Part shown: in pieces, positions 17,937-27,642 of the stretch
How the letters are laid out: each line of letters opens with the position of its first letter
Numbering within the stretch: position 1 is the first letter of the stretch
Source of the DNA: Pseudomonas viciae
GTDB taxonomy: Bacteria > Pseudomonadota > Gammaproteobacteria > Pseudomonadales > Pseudomonadaceae
Direction of reading: 5' to 3'
Length of the DNA: 64,000 nucleotides
Assembly: GCF_004786035.1 (NCBI RefSeq)
Contig: NZ_CP035088.1
Location: forward strand, 1,090,001 to 1,154,000
Position numbers and translations under genes: made by a program
Notes under the pieces: generated by a model
The model's input: only the letters and a program-made list of their open reading frames with translations
Databases searched by the model: none
What the model was told of the DNA's origin: nothing

Positions 17937-18563
17937 ATGTCGAACTTAGTGACCACTGTTGGACACGCCCATGGTCATGACCATGGGCACGATGACCATC
18001 ACCACGACTCGGGCGAGATGACCGTATTCGGTTTCTGGCTCTACCTGATGACCGACTGCATTCTGTTTGCGTCGATCTTCGCGGTGTACGCGGTGCTGGT
18101 AAACAACGTCGCCGGTGGCCCGTCGGGCCACGACATCTTCGAGCTGCCGTACGTGCTGGGCGAAACCGCCCTGCTGCTGTTCAGCTCGATCACCTACGGC
18201 TTCGCCATGCTGGCGTTGTTCAAAGGCAAGAAGAGCCAGGTGCTGGGCTGGTTGGGCATGACCTTCCTGCTGGGTGCCGGCTTTATCGGCATGGAGATCA
18301 ACGAGTTCCACATCCTGATCGCCGAAGGCTACGGCCCTAGCCGCAGCGGCTTCCTGTCCGGGTTCTTCACCCTGGTCGGCACCCACGGTCTGCACGTGAC
18401 CAGCGGTCTGATCTGGATGGCGATCATGATGTACCAGGTCCACAAAAACGGCCTGACCGCTACCAACAAGACGCGCCTGAGCTGCCTGAGCCTGTTCTGG
18501 CACTTCCTGGACGTGGTGTGGATCTGCGTATTCACCGTTGTTTATCTGATGGGGACCCTGTAA
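17937..18563 (+). CDS. cyoC: Cytochrome bo3 ubiquinol oxidase subunit III
   Basis: 208-aa membrane subunit with five hydrophobic helices. The N-terminus is unusually His/Asp-rich ([16 protein letters not shown], residues 8-23), a potential metal-binding tail, before the conserved [15 protein letters not shown]. The C-terminal [16 protein letters not shown] is the subunit III signature. It directly abuts cyoD. Confidence 0.95.
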   Translation: MSNLVTTVGHAHGHDHGHDDHHHDSGEMTVFGFWLYLMTDCILFASIFAVYAVLVNNVAGGPSGHDIFELPYVLGETALLLFSSITYGFAMLALFKGKKSQVLGWLGMTFLLGAGFIGMEINEFHILIAEGYGPSRSGFLSGFFTLVGTHGLHVTSGLIWMAIMMYQVHKNGLTATNKTRLSCLSLFWHFLDVVWICVFTVVYLMGTL

Positions 18564-18899
18564 ATGGCTAACGCTCATTCCCATGATGGTCACGACGCCG
18601 GCCACGGCAGCGTCAAGTCCTACGCCATCGGTTTCATCCTGTCGGTGATCCTGACCGTCATTCCGTTCGGCCTGGTGATGTACCCGACGCTGCCCAAAAG
18701 CCTGACCCTGTGGATCATCCTGATCTTCGCCGTGGTCCAGGTTCTGGTGCATCTGGTGTACTTCCTGCACCTGGACCGCTCCGCCGCCCAGCGTAACAAC
18801 GTGGTCGCGTTTGTCTTTGCCGCGATCGTGATTGTCCTGCTGGTTGGCCTGTCGTTGTGGATCATGTTCAGCATCCACACCAACATGATGGCGCACTGA
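18564..18899 (+). CDS. cyoD: Cytochrome bo3 ubiquinol oxidase subunit IV
   Basis: 111-aa subunit with three transmembrane helices and the conserved [14 protein letters not shown] segment. A His-rich start ([14 protein letters not shown]) parallels that of cyoC. Needed for assembly of the oxidase in relatives. Starts immediately after the cyoC stop. Confidence 0.95.
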   Translation: MANAHSHDGHDAGHGSVKSYAIGFILSVILTVIPFGLVMYPTLPKSLTLWIILIFAVVQVLVHLVYFLHLDRSAAQRNNVVAFVFAAIVIVLLVGLSLWIMFSIHTNMMAH

Positions 18900-18910
18900 G
18901 GAAAGTCCGG

Positions 18911-19798
18911 ATGTCCTTAAAGCACTTTATCCAAATCACCAAGCCGGGGATCATTTTCGGTAACGTGCTTTCTGTGGCGGGCGGATTTTTCCTGGCCTCG
19001 AAAGGGCATGTCGATCTGGCCATCTTCCTGGCGGCGATGATCGGCACTTCCCTGGTGGTAGCGTCCGGTTGCGTGTTCAACAACTGCATCGACCGCGACA
19101 TTGACATCAAGATGGAGCGCACCAAGAACCGCGCGCTGGTCCAGGGCCTGATCCCGGTGCAACTGGCCCTGGCGTTCGCCACGGTGCTGGGCGTGGCCGG
19201 CGTGGCGCTGTTGTACCTGGTGGCCAACCCGTTGGCGGCGCTGTTCGCGGTGATTGGCTTTGTGATCTATGTCGGTCTCTACAGCCTGTACCTCAAGCGC
19301 AAGTCGGTTCACGGCACGCTGGTGGGCAGCTTGTCGGGGGCGATGCCGCCGGTGATCGGTTATGTCGCGGTGAGCAACAGTTTCGACATGGCTGCGCTGA
19401 CGCTGCTGGTGATGTTCAGCCTGTGGCAGATGCCGCATTCCTATGCCATCGCGATCTTCCGCTTCAACGACTACCTGGCGGCCTCGATTCCGGTGCTGCC
19501 GGTCAAGCGTGGCATCCAGGTAGCCAAGAAGCACATCCTGCTCTACATCCTGGCCTTCCTGGTGGCGACCTTGATGCTGACCTTCAGCGGCTACGCCGGG
19601 ATGAGCTACCTCGCCGTCGCCGCCGCCATGGGCATGTACTGGCTGTACATGGCCTGGACCGGCTACAAGGCGGTGGATGACACGGTCTGGGCGCGCAAGC
19701 TGTTCGTGTTCTCGATCTTCACCATCACCGCTCTTAGCGTCATGATGTCCCTGGACTTCAAAGTGCCGGGTGAGCTGCTGCTGACCTACGCACCTTAA
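18911..19798 (+). CDS. cyoE: Protohaem IX farnesyltransferase (haem O synthase)
   Basis: 295-aa UbiA-superfamily membrane enzyme that farnesylates haem B to haem O for the bo3 oxidase. It has nine or so hydrophobic helices, the [14 protein letters not shown] motif (Asp-rich, polyprenyl diphosphate binding) and the second conserved loop with [13 protein letters not shown] 18911 is preferred over the longer frame starting inside cyoD. Last gene of the operon. Confidence 0.95.
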   Translation: MSLKHFIQITKPGIIFGNVLSVAGGFFLASKGHVDLAIFLAAMIGTSLVVASGCVFNNCIDRDIDIKMERTKNRALVQGLIPVQLALAFATVLGVAGVALLYLVANPLAALFAVIGFVIYVGLYSLYLKRKSVHGTLVGSLSGAMPPVIGYVAVSNSFDMAALTLLVMFSLWQMPHSYAIAIFRFNDYLAASIPVLPVKRGIQVAKKHILLYILAFLVATLMLTFSGYAGMSYLAVAAAMGMYWLYMAWTGYKAVDDTVWARKLFVFSIFTITALSVMMSLDFKVPGELLLTYAP

Positions 19799-19814
19799 GC
19801 TTCAGACGCTGCAC

Positions 19815-19854
19815 AAAAAGCCCCGCCTTCGTGAGAAGAGCGGGGCTTTTTTTC
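19815..19854 (+). terminator. Terminator of the cyo operon
   Basis: AAAAAGCCCCGC and GCGGGGCTTTTTTT form a G/C-rich stem flanked by A and T tracts; it works in both directions. Confidence 0.9.
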
Positions 19855-19905
19855 TAGATGGGCATGGATGGACGCTCATTCGTCGCAATAGATTATGGTT
19901 TGTTG

Positions 19906-19930
19906 AACTATGCGCAATTTGCCTATAGTT
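19906..19930. promoter_or_regulatory. Candidate operator of the toxin-antitoxin pair
   Basis: AACTAT (19906-19911) and ATAGTT (19925-19930) are inverted arms 13 bp apart, just upstream of the toxin start, a usual position for antitoxin autoregulation. Confidence 0.45.
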
Positions 19931-19936
19931 TCTGCC

Positions 19937-20281
19937 ATGCGTACCCTGTTTTTTGAAACGACTACGTTCACCGCCACGGTTGGCCATTACCTGACTGACG
20001 ATGAATATCGCCTGCTTCAGTCCTATATGCTGCAGCATCCAGAGGTCGGTGACGTCATGCCACGTACTGGCGGCTTTCGTAAGCTGCGCTGGTTCGATGA
20101 ACGTCGTGGTAAAGGGAAGCGCGGTGGGTTGCGAGTCATTTACTATTGGCTCATGAACGATCGTCAGTTTTGGATGTTCGCGATTTATGACAAGGACGAG
20201 TTGGAAAACCTGACCTCCGAGCAAGAGAAGACGCTCAAGCGCGCCATAGAAGCTGAGTTGAAAGTACGAGGTACCTTATGA
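19937..20281 (+). CDS. RelE/HigB-type toxin of a type II toxin-antitoxin pair
   Basis: 114-aa basic protein of the RelE/HigB superfamily, probably a ribosome-dependent mRNA interferase. The conserved core is GGFRKLRWFDERRGKGKRGGLRVIYYW with a downstream FAIYDKDELENLTSEQ. ATG 19937 (MRTLFFETTTF) is chosen over an upstream frame start because the protein then aligns with family length. The antitoxin ATG overlaps its stop by 4 bp, so the two are translationally coupled, toxin first. Confidence 0.85.
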   Translation: MRTLFFETTTFTATVGHYLTDDEYRLLQSYMLQHPEVGDVMPRTGGFRKLRWFDERRGKGKRGGLRVIYYWLMNDRQFWMFAIYDKDELENLTSEQEKTLKRAIEAELKVRGTL

Positions 20282-20592
20282 AAAAGCGCGATCTGTTTGC
20301 CGAGATGATGCAAGGCGTCGAGGAGATGGCCGCTCACCGCGAGGGCAAGATTACCCTTCGCCAGACATCGATCGAAGACAAACCGGCTCCCGAGGTATCG
20401 GCCCAGGAAATCGTGGCTTTGCGCGACAAGCTCCACATGTCTCAAGCCGTTTTCGCCAAGAGCATCAGGACCAGTCCAGGTACCCTGAGAAATTGGGAAC
20501 AGGAAAAATCCAAGCCTAACGCCCAGGCGGCTTTGTTGATCAAACTGGTCGAGAAGTTTCCAGACATGGTTGAACGGCTTGGCGCTGTTTGA
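20278..20592 (+). CDS. NadS/HigA-like XRE antitoxin
   Basis: 104-aa antitoxin. The N-terminus MKKRDLFAEMMQGVEEMAAHREGK is characteristic of antitoxins following HigB-2-like toxins. An XRE helix-turn-helix (about 45-100) contains LRDKLHMSQAVFAKSIRTSPGTLRNWEQ. It should neutralise the toxin and repress the operon. Followed directly by a strong terminator. Confidence 0.87.
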   Translation: MKKRDLFAEMMQGVEEMAAHREGKITLRQTSIEDKPAPEVSAQEIVALRDKLHMSQAVFAKSIRTSPGTLRNWEQEKSKPNAQAALLIKLVEKFPDMVERLGAV

Positions 20593-20604
20593 ACAGCTGA
20601 CACC

Positions 20605-20649
20605 CATGAAAAAGCCCCGCCTTCGAGAGAAGCGCGGGGCTTTTTCATG
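20605..20649 (+). terminator. Terminator after the toxin-antitoxin pair
   Basis: CATGAAAAAGCCCCGC and GCGGGGCTTTTTCATG form an almost perfect long stem, bidirectional. It is closely similar to the cyo terminator 800 bp upstream. Confidence 0.88.
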
Positions 20650-20700
20650 GGCATCCGAAGATGTTGGATTTCTGTGGGCTCAACCTCCTGAAAAGAAGGC

Positions 20701-21405
20701 TTATTGCTGGGCGATGCTGTAGCCGTCGAAAGCTTTTTGCTGTTGCAGGGCGGTGACGATGCTTTTGCGGGTGACCTGTTGTTCGGTACCGTCGTTGTCC
20801 AGGAAGGTTTCGTTTTCCAGCTCGGCCTCTTCGCCTTCGCCGACAAAATTGAAACCGAGGAACTCGAAGGCCTCGCGGTCGACGTTCGGCTTGGAGCGTG
20901 GCGTGCGCAATGGCAGCGTGACGCTGATGCCGTCCTTGCTGATGACAAACACTTCGGCTTCCTTCTTGGCCCGCGACGCCTTGCCCTTGCTGCCGCTTGG
21001 GTTGCTGATGGCCTGGTGGGTCTGGTTCAGCACTTTCAGGGCCAGGCCATACACCAGCTCCTGGAAGGCCGGGTCGTCCTTATAGCTGGAGAGGATGCGG
21101 TTGATGGAGAAGCGGCTGCTCAGGTCTTCCAACGCGGCGAAATCGGCGGCTTCGGCGTCCTTGAGCTGCTTGAGCTGGCCCATCAGTTCGTAGGCCTTGT
21201 CATCGTCGAAGGCATCGTGAGCCTGGCGGATGGCGTTGCGCAGTTCGCGGATCTGGTCGCTTTCGCGGTTCGACTGGAACGCATCAAGAACCATCTCGCT
21301 GATGGTTTTGGCCTGGGGCAGATGCTGTGAAAGATTGATGGAGTTTTCGTATTCCGCTTTGGACGACAGGGTGACTACGGATTCAGCGGTGTTGGAATCG
21401 GACAT
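20701..21405 (-). CDS. Conserved hypothetical protein, unrecognised family
   Basis: 234-aa soluble, acidic protein from ATG 21405. The first half is helical with many charged residues (QIRELRNAIRQAHDAFDDDKAYELMGQLKQL). The middle has a basic Ser/Lys patch (SGSKGKASRAKKEAE), and the C-terminal half looks beta-rich (VFVISKDGISVTLPLRTP). No signal peptide, membrane segment or catalytic motif is seen. It is monocistronic between a terminator and a diguanylate cyclase gene. The coding call rests on length and codon pattern. Confidence 0.65.
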   Translation of the reverse strand: MSDSNTAESVVTLSSKAEYENSINLSQHLPQAKTISEMVLDAFQSNRESDQIRELRNAIRQAHDAFDDDKAYELMGQLKQLKDAEAADFAALEDLSSRFSINRILSSYKDDPAFQELVYGLALKVLNQTHQAISNPSGSKGKASRAKKEAEVFVISKDGISVTLPLRTPRSKPNVDREAFEFLGFNFVGEGEEAELENETFLDNDGTEQQVTRKSIVTALQQQKAFDGYSIAQQ

Positions 21406-21564
21406 TGAAATTTCACTACTTCTGTTAGCGGGATGAGGCGAGAAAGGCATTGAGCTTTTTTCCGGTCGCCTAATCTATTGGACGCGGGCGGTGTTGTCAC
21501 GGTCGGACTCAAGCCAGGCGTCTTCGCAGGGGCAATAGTCGATCTGCGGTGAGCCGCGTCGGGC

Positions 21565-22578
21565 TCATTGGCAGATCACATTCTTGCCTGCTGTCTTGGA
21601 GCGATACAGCGCCTGGTCGGCACGGTCCAACAGCGCCGCCTGCTGTTCATCGTCGAAGCGTTGCACCACGCCAAAACTCATGGTGATCTGAAAGTCGCCC
21701 ACCGGCAGCAAGTCAGACAATCCACGGCGAATGGTTTCGGCCATCAGGCAGGCGTCGGCCAGGTCGGTGTTGGGCAAGACCATGATGAATTCATCGCCGC
21801 CCCAGCGCACCAGTAAATCGCCGTCGCGTTCACAGCATTTGACCGACTGCACCACTTGCACCAGCGCCGCGTCGCCGAAAGCATGGCCGTAACGATCGTT
21901 GATGTCCTTGAAGTCGTCGACGTCCATGGCGATCAACGACAACGGCTCGCGAAAGCGCTGGGAGCGTTCGCAGGCCAGTGGCAGGGCCTGTTCCAGTCGA
22001 TAGCGATTGGCGACCAGCGTCAGCGCATCGGTTTCGGCGAGCCGACGGTTTTCGTCAAGCTGAATCTGGAGTTGTCGGTTGACCCGGGACAGTTCACGGG
22101 TGCGTTCTTCGATGATGGCTTCCAGGGACTTGTTGCGCTGTTCCAGTTGTTCGAACAGGCGCTTCTTGTCATCAATGCTGCGATGGGCCCCGATCATGCG
22201 GGCCACCGTGCCGTCAGGATTGCGGGCGATCACGTAACCGCGATCTTCGATCCAGACATAGGAACCGTCGCGCGTGCGGCAGCGGTATTCGGCCTGGTAG
22301 GCGGGGGATCGGTGTTCCAGGTAGTCATCGAACAAGGCCATGACCCGTGGGTAATCATCGGGGTGGATCACGCTTTCCCAAGTCAGCACGGTGTTGCTCA
22401 ATGAATGGGGCAAGTAGCCAAGCATCGTGTACCAGCCGGGGTTGCGGTAGACGAACCCGGTGTTGGCATTCCAGTCCCAGATGCCGTCGCTGACCAGTTC
22501 CAGAATGGTGTGTAGTACGTCTTCGTCCAGATCGGACAGGTCGAACCGCAGCATATCGATGTTTGAGGCGTCGCCCAT
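21565..22578 (-). CDS. PAS-GGDEF diguanylate cyclase
   Basis: 337-aa cytoplasmic enzyme making cyclic di-GMP. A PAS/PAC sensor (about 25-145, with GIWDWNANTGFVYRNPGW) is joined by a coiled-coil linker (about 148-190) to a GGDEF domain (about 195-335). The active-site loop is RWGGDEFI, intact. A RxxD inhibitory site is not obvious. No EAL domain and no membrane segment. ATG 22578 with a GGGGAAACG ribosome site is chosen over an upstream TTG. Confidence 0.9.
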   Translation of the reverse strand: MGDASNIDMLRFDLSDLDEDVLHTILELVSDGIWDWNANTGFVYRNPGWYTMLGYLPHSLSNTVLTWESVIHPDDYPRVMALFDDYLEHRSPAYQAEYRCRTRDGSYVWIEDRGYVIARNPDGTVARMIGAHRSIDDKKRLFEQLEQRNKSLEAIIEERTRELSRVNRQLQIQLDENRRLAETDALTLVANRYRLEQALPLACERSQRFREPLSLIAMDVDDFKDINDRYGHAFGDAALVQVVQSVKCCERDGDLLVRWGGDEFIMVLPNTDLADACLMAETIRRGLSDLLPVGDFQITMSFGVVQRFDDEQQAALLDRADQALYRSKTAGKNVICQ

Positions 22579-22677
22579 CTTCGTTTCCCCAATCAACCTT
22601 GATATCAAAATGCTCGTCCAAGGCTCAAGAGTAGCCGATGGCGCGCGGGGTCACTAGCGGGCGGGCGTCCTACATCA

Positions 22678-23595
22678 TCATTGGGCTTGGGTTTGGGGTT
22701 TGCCCCATCTCTGCAGTGCAAACTCGACGAAACTGCGCAACTTCGGCAAACGGTAGCGATCCTGGGCGTACATCAGGCTCATCGGACGATGAGGCAATTG
22801 ATAGTCCTGCAGCAGTGCTACCAGTTGGCCGTCCTTTAGGTCCTGTTCCACCAGTGCATCGGGCAGCATCACCACGCCCATGCCGGCCAGGGCGGCGCGG
22901 TGCAGGCCCGAGGAACTGTTGATCAACATCGGTCCGTTCACCGGGATCTTGATTTCGCCGTCCGGGCCGTTGATCGGCCAGAGATCCTGGGCGAAGCGCC
23001 AGTCGTCTCCTGCCAAATAGGCGAACGACAGGCAATCGTGCTGTTGCAGGTCGACGGGTTTTTCCGGTGTGCCGTGCCGAGCCAGGTAGGCAGGGGAGGC
23101 GCAGATGGTCAGGGTGTAGTCCATCAACGGACGGGCAATCAGTTTCGGGTCGGGATGGCCGAGGCGGATGGCAACGTCGAAGCCGTGGTCGAGCAGGTCC
23201 AGGCGTTGGTTGGTCAGCACCACGTCGAGCTTGACCTGGGGATGGCGCTGGCTGAACTCGGCCAGCGCCGGCGCGAGGCGTTCGGAGCCGAAGGTCAGCG
23301 GCGCGGTGATGCGCAAGGTGCCGGTGGGCTCGCCCTGGGTCTGTTCGGCCAGGCGTTCGGAGTCGGCCACCAGCCCCAGGACTTCCAGGCAGCGCTGGTA
23401 GTAGGCCGAGCCGAACTCCGTCAGGCGCTGGCGCCGGGTCGTACGGTTGATCAGGCGCACGCCGAGGCGTTGCTCCAGGGCGCGAAGATGATTGCCCACC
23501 ATGGTCGTGGACATTTCGCACGCCTGGGCGGCCGCCGTCAGGCTGCCGGTTTCCACCACCTTCACGTAAACGGTCATTGCCTGGAACAGGTCCAT
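22678..23595 (-). CDS. LysR-family transcriptional regulator
   Basis: 305-aa regulator. The N-terminal winged helix-turn-helix spans about residues 1-60 (FQAMTVYVKVVETGSLTAAAQACEMS). The effector-binding domain has the usual FDVAIRLG hinge. It belongs to the DsdA/AaeR-like subgroup by its start. It diverges from the aminotransferase at 23694, with about 100 bp between them, and may regulate it. Confidence 0.9.
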   Translation of the reverse strand: MDLFQAMTVYVKVVETGSLTAAAQACEMSTTMVGNHLRALEQRLGVRLINRTTRRQRLTEFGSAYYQRCLEVLGLVADSERLAEQTQGEPTGTLRITAPLTFGSERLAPALAEFSQRHPQVKLDVVLTNQRLDLLDHGFDVAIRLGHPDPKLIARPLMDYTLTICASPAYLARHGTPEKPVDLQQHDCLSFAYLAGDDWRFAQDLWPINGPDGEIKIPVNGPMLINSSSGLHRAALAGMGVVMLPDALVEQDLKDGQLVALLQDYQLPHRPMSLMYAQDRYRLPKLRSFVEFALQRWGKPQTQAQ

Positions 23596-23693
23596 TATCA
23601 AGCTCAGCTTTTAAATGATTGAAGTAAAGCAGCGTTTATCCAGCAAGGGTGGCTAACCATACTGGAAAAAACCACCCGATGGAGCTTGATGCC

Positions 23694-24869
23694 ATGACTG
23701 CTGCCTGCCTGATGTCCACTTACCAACCCCTGGCGCTGAATTTCACCCATGGCTTGGGGACGCGCCTGTGGGACCAGGACGGCCGCGAATACCTCGATGC
23801 GGTGGCGGGCGTGGCGGTGACCAATGTCGGCCACTCCCACCCCAAGCTGGTGGCAGCGATCAGTGAACAGGCCGGCCTGTTGCTGCACACTTCCAACCTG
23901 TACAGCATCGACTGGCAGCAACGGCTGGCGCAGAAACTCACGCAGCTCTCAGGACTGGAGCGAGTGTTTTTCAACAACTCTGGTGCCGAAGCCAACGAAA
24001 CCGCGCTGAAACTGGCGCGTCTTTATGGCTGGCACAAGGGTATCGAACAGCCTTTGGTGGTGGTCATGGAGAATGCGTTTCATGGGCGCACCTTGGGCAC
24101 GTTGTCTGCCAGTGATGGCCCGGCGGTACGCTTGGGTTTCAATCGGTTGCCGGGGGATTTCATCAAGGTGCCGTTCGGTAATCTCGCGGCATTGGAAGAT
24201 ATCCAGCAGGCCCATGGTGAACGCATCGTCGCAGTGCTGGTGGAACCGATCCAGGGCGAAAGCGGTGTGCAACTCGCACCACCGGGCTATCTCAAGGCCT
24301 TGCGTGAACTGTGCAGCCGGCGCGCCTGGCTGCTGATGCTCGACGAGATCCAGACCGGTATCGGCCGCACCGGCCAATGGTTCGCGTTCCAGCACGAAGG
24401 CATCGTGCCGGACGTCATGACCCTCGCCAAAGGCCTGGGCAACGGTGTGCCCATCGGTGCCTGCCTGGCCCGGGGCAAGGCCGCCGAGCTGTTTACGCCC
24501 GGCAGTCATGGCAGCACCTTCGGCGGTAATCCGCTGGCCTGTCGCGTCGGTTGCACGGTGCTGGAGATCATCCAGGAGCAAGGCCTGGTGGACAACGCCA
24601 GGCAGCAGGGCGAACAGTTGCTCAAGCGGTTGCGGGCCGAACTGGCGGACAACCCGAACGTGCTGGCGATTCGCGGCCAGGGGTTGATGATCGGCATCGA
24701 GCTCAAACAACCGGTCCGCGACCTGACCCTTTGCGCCGCCCGGGACCACGCCTTGCTGATCAACGTCACCCGGGGCAATACCATCCGCCTGCTGCCACCA
24801 CTGACGATTGATGGGCGGGAAGTGGAGATGATCGTCAGGGGCGTGAGCCGGAGTCTGGCGCAGGGATGA
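23694..24869 (+). CDS. ArgD-like class III aminotransferase
   Basis: 391-aa PLP enzyme of the acetylornithine/succinylornithine transaminase group. Motifs are [16 protein letters not shown] (phosphate site), [30 protein letters not shown] (Asp for pyridine N) and the Schiff-base Lys in [14 protein letters not shown]. It may act on N-acetylornithine or another omega-amine. ATG 23694 follows GGAG. The last 35 bp overlap the convergent MFS gene. Confidence 0.87.
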   Translation: MTAACLMSTYQPLALNFTHGLGTRLWDQDGREYLDAVAGVAVTNVGHSHPKLVAAISEQAGLLLHTSNLYSIDWQQRLAQKLTQLSGLERVFFNNSGAEANETALKLARLYGWHKGIEQPLVVVMENAFHGRTLGTLSASDGPAVRLGFNRLPGDFIKVPFGNLAALEDIQQAHGERIVAVLVEPIQGESGVQLAPPGYLKALRELCSRRAWLLMLDEIQTGIGRTGQWFAFQHEGIVPDVMTLAKGLGNGVPIGACLARGKAAELFTPGSHGSTFGGNPLACRVGCTVLEIIQEQGLVDNARQQGEQLLKRLRAELADNPNVLAIRGQGLMIGIELKQPVRDLTLCAARDHALLINVTRGNTIRLLPPLTIDGREVEMIVRGVSRSLAQG

Positions 24870-26091
24870 AATCGGTCCAGGCCCAATACGCCAAGGCGCT
24901 CGCACTGATCAACGCACCCAGCAGGCACACCGCGCCCCAACCCCACTGTGCATAAACCTGGGTCGCGGCGGCGGCTCCCAAGGCGCTGCCGATGGAATAA
25001 AAGCACATATAGGCGCCCACTAGACGGCTTTGGGCATCGGGGCGAGCGGCGAAAATCAGGCTCTGGCTGGTGACATGGATGGCCTGTACCGCGAAATCCA
25101 GGACAATGACGCCGACCACCAGCGCCACTAACGAGGTTTGGGTGAACGCCGTGGGCAGCCATGACAGTGTCAACAACGTCAGGGCCACGCCCGTGGTGCG
25201 TCGGCCCAGGCCTCGGTCGGCCCAGCGCCCAGCCTTCGAGGCGGCCAGGGCGCCGGCTAGGCCCGCCAGGCCAAACAGGCCGATCTGGGTATGGGACAGC
25301 GAGAGGGGCGGTGCGCTCAGAGGCAGCACCATGGCGGTCCATAACACGCTAAACGCGGCGAAGATCAGCAAGGCCAGGACACCCCTGATCCTCAAGGTAC
25401 GCTCCGTGGCGAACAATGTGAGCATGGACCATAGCAGCGCAGGGTATGAATGGTTGAACCGGGGTTGGCGGGTCGAAGGGACTGTCCGGGCCAGCACCAT
25501 AGCCAACGCCAGCATCAGCCCCGCTGATACAAAGTACACCGCCCTCCACCCGGCCAGATCTGCAATGAGCCCCGATGTGAACCGGGCCAGCAGGATGCCC
25601 AGCACCACGCCGCTGGTCACCGTGCCGACCGCTTGCCCGCGCTGCTGCGGCGAGGCAAGGGCGGCGGCGTAGGCCACAATGACCTGGACCAGCACGGCCA
25701 TCAAACCCACCATGACCATTGCTCCCAGCAACATCGACCAGTGTGTGGCAAACCCCACGGCGGTGAGCGCCAGGGCCGACAGTAGCGTCTGGGTGATCAT
25801 CAGGCCCTTGCGATTGATCAAGTCCCCCAGGGGAACGATGAACACCAGGCCCAGGGCATAACCGATCTGGGTCGCCGTCACTGCGATGCCGATGAGCCGC
25901 GGCGCAACGTGCAGGCTGTGGGCAATCGAATCGAGCAGTGGCTGGACGAAGTAGACATTCGCCACCGCCAATGCGCAGGTCAGGGAGAACAACAACGTCA
26001 GCGGCCGAGACAGCCTGGGTGGGTGGGCGGCTGACGCTTGCCGGACAGCTTTGTCGGATGGCGTCGCAATCGCTTGCGCTTCGCAGGTCAT
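24835..26091 (-). CDS. MFS transporter (drug/metabolite exporter type)
   Basis: 418-aa inner-membrane protein with twelve hydrophobic helices. The first cytoplasmic loop has the MFS signature [10 protein letters not shown]. The N-terminal segment of about 30 residues is polar. It resembles YnfM/AraJ-like exporters that often sit beside HxlR regulators. Divergent from the HxlR gene, with paired operators between them; convergent with the ArgD-like gene (35-bp overlap). Confidence 0.87.
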   Translation of the reverse strand: MTCEAQAIATPSDKAVRQASAAHPPRLSRPLTLLFSLTCALAVANVYFVQPLLDSIAHSLHVAPRLIGIAVTATQIGYALGLVFIVPLGDLINRKGLMITQTLLSALALTAVGFATHWSMLLGAMVMVGLMAVLVQVIVAYAAALASPQQRGQAVGTVTSGVVLGILLARFTSGLIADLAGWRAVYFVSAGLMLALAMVLARTVPSTRQPRFNHSYPALLWSMLTLFATERTLRIRGVLALLIFAAFSVLWTAMVLPLSAPPLSLSHTQIGLFGLAGLAGALAASKAGRWADRGLGRRTTGVALTLLTLSWLPTAFTQTSLVALVVGVIVLDFAVQAIHVTSQSLIFAARPDAQSRLVGAYMCFYSIGSALGAAAATQVYAQWGWGAVCLLGALISASALAYWAWTDFIPAPDSGSRP

Positions 26092-26112
26092 AGGGTATTT
26101 CCCTTGTTAAAT

Positions 26113-26174
26113 CAGGTTTTGATTTGAAACCAGTAAATTGTTTTTTAGCTACTCTGGTTTTAATATGCAACCTG
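26113..26174. promoter_or_regulatory. Paired 21-bp operators between MFS exporter and HxlR regulator
   Basis: Position 26113-26133 (CAGGTTTTGATTTGAAACCA plus G) and 26154-26174 (CTGGTTTTAATATGCAACCT plus G) are inverted copies matching at 15 of 21 positions, each a near-palindrome with GGTTT/AAACC-like arms. One copy lies 22 bp before the exporter start, the other 26 bp before the regulator start. Confidence 0.6.
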
Positions 26175-26199
26175 TTTTTCATCGCAAAGAGGGTGACAC

Positions 26200-26652
26200 A
26201 TGACTGAAAAAGCATCCCCGGTCAGTCACGAGTGCCCCGTGGCCCGGGCCGTCGAGGTGATCGGCGATCGCTGGTCGCTGTTGATCATTCGAGACGCGTT
26301 CGACGATGTGCGGCGGTTCAGCGAATTCCAGAAGAACCTCGGGTTGGCGAAGAACATCCTGGCTTCGCGCCTCAAGGCCCTGGTGGAGGTCGGTGTGCTC
26401 GAGACAAGACCTGCCTCCGATGGCAGCGCCTACAAGGAATACGCCTTGACGCAGAAGGGGCGCGAGGTATTCCCGATCGTGGTTTCCCTGCGTCAGTGGG
26501 GCGAGCGACACCTGTTCAGCGCGGGCGAAGCTCACTCGGTACTGCTGGACAATGAGCGTGATGAGCCGGTGGCGATGCTTGAGGTTCGTTCGGTAACGGG
26601 GAAAAAACTGGAGCCGGGGGACTGCCATCGTCGTACAGTGTTCAAACCCTGA
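26200..26652 (+). CDS. HxlR-family transcriptional regulator
   Basis: 150-aa winged-helix regulator. The HxlR signature is visible: CPVARAVEVIGDRWSLLIIRDAF with an N-terminal Cys that can sense redox or electrophiles, then RRFSEFQKNLGLAKNILASRLK and the wing YKEYALTQKG. Divergent from an MFS exporter and likely its repressor through the 21-bp sites in between. Confidence 0.9.
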   Translation: MTEKASPVSHECPVARAVEVIGDRWSLLIIRDAFDDVRRFSEFQKNLGLAKNILASRLKALVEVGVLETRPASDGSAYKEYALTQKGREVFPIVVSLRQWGERHLFSAGEAHSVLLDNERDEPVAMLEVRSVTGKKLEPGDCHRRTVFKP

Positions 26653-26793
26653 ACGCTGCGGGTTTTGCTTTGTAAAGGTTGGGTAAACGCAGCGCAGCGG
26701 TACGGAATTTTTGCCCCTGGCCGCGTTCCAACGCCTGCCAGGGTCCATTGTCAGAAGACCTTGCACCCAGAATTGAAAAACCAGGAGCATTCC

Positions 26794-27528
26794 ATGTTCA
26801 CCTCGCGTCGCTTGATCGTTGTTGCTACTGCAGTAGCCCTGTTGTCCGGCTGTGCGTCGCCTAACCCTTATGACAACCAGGGCCAGGCTTCCACGGAGTC
26901 TTCAGGCATGAGCAAGACCGCCAAGTACGGCGGCCTCGGTGCCCTGGCTGGTGCATTGGCCGGTGCGGCCATCGGTCATGATAATCGCGGCAAAGGCGCG
27001 TTGATCGGCGCCGCCGTAGTGGGGGCTTCCGCAGCCGGTTATGGCTATTACGCTGACCAACAGGAAAAGAAACTGCGGGCGAGCATGGCCAATACCGGCG
27101 TTGAAGTGCAGCGCCAGGGCGACCAGATCAAGCTGATCATGCCGGGCAACATCACCTTCGCCACCGATTCGGCGAACATCGCGTCCAGCTTCTACCAGCC
27201 GCTGAATAACCTGGCCAACTCCCTCAAGGAGTTCAACCAGAACCAGATCGAAATCGTCGGCTACACCGACAGCACCGGCAGCCGCCAGCACAACATGGAC
27301 CTGTCCCAGCGTCGTGCCCAGAGCGTGGCGACCTACCTGACATCCCAAGGCGTGAGCGGCGCGAACCTGTCGGCCCGCGGCGCCGGCCCGGACAATCCGG
27401 TGGCCAGCAACGCCGACGTCAATGGCCGTGCGCAAAACCGTCGCGTCGAGGTCAACCTCAAGGCCATCCCCGGCCAGCAATACCAGGCCCCACAGCAGCA
27501 GGGCCAGACTTACCAGCAATACCCATAA
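26794..27528 (+). CDS. OmpA-family lipoprotein (YiaD-like)
   Basis: 244-aa outer-membrane lipoprotein. The signal ends in lipobox LLSGC. A glycine-rich segment (about 40-85, GGLGALAGALAGAAIGHDN) is the glycine-zipper type. The C-terminal OmpA domain (about 115-225) has the peptidoglycan-binding residues in VGYTDSTGSRQHNMDLSQRRAQSV and NRRVEV. A Gln-rich tail ends the protein. ATG 26794 follows CAGGAG. It should anchor the outer membrane to peptidoglycan. Confidence 0.9.
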   Translation: MFTSRRLIVVATAVALLSGCASPNPYDNQGQASTESSGMSKTAKYGGLGALAGALAGAAIGHDNRGKGALIGAAVVGASAAGYGYYADQQEKKLRASMANTGVEVQRQGDQIKLIMPGNITFATDSANIASSFYQPLNNLANSLKEFNQNQIEIVGYTDSTGSRQHNMDLSQRRAQSVATYLTSQGVSGANLSARGAGPDNPVASNADVNGRAQNRRVEVNLKAIPGQQYQAPQQQGQTYQQYP

Positions 27529-27546
27529 CGGCTGGGCGGCAAATGA

Positions 27547-27581
27547 AACGGGGGTCCTGGAAACAGGGCCCCCGTTTTTTT
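27547..27581 (+). terminator. Terminator after the OmpA-like gene
   Basis: ACGGGGGTCCTG and CAGGGCCCCCGT pair imperfectly, followed by seven T residues. Confidence 0.8.
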
Positions 27582-27611
27582 GTGGCTGCCAGTTCCAGTC
27601 ACAACCAACAG

Positions 27612-27642
27612 TGTGGGAGCGAGCTTGCTCGCGATAGCGGTC
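27612..27642. repeat. REP-like palindrome
   Basis: TGTGGGAGCGAGCTTGCTCG plus CGATAGCGG; the same unit as at 4831. It lies at the 3' end of the PhoD-like gene. Confidence 0.75.
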
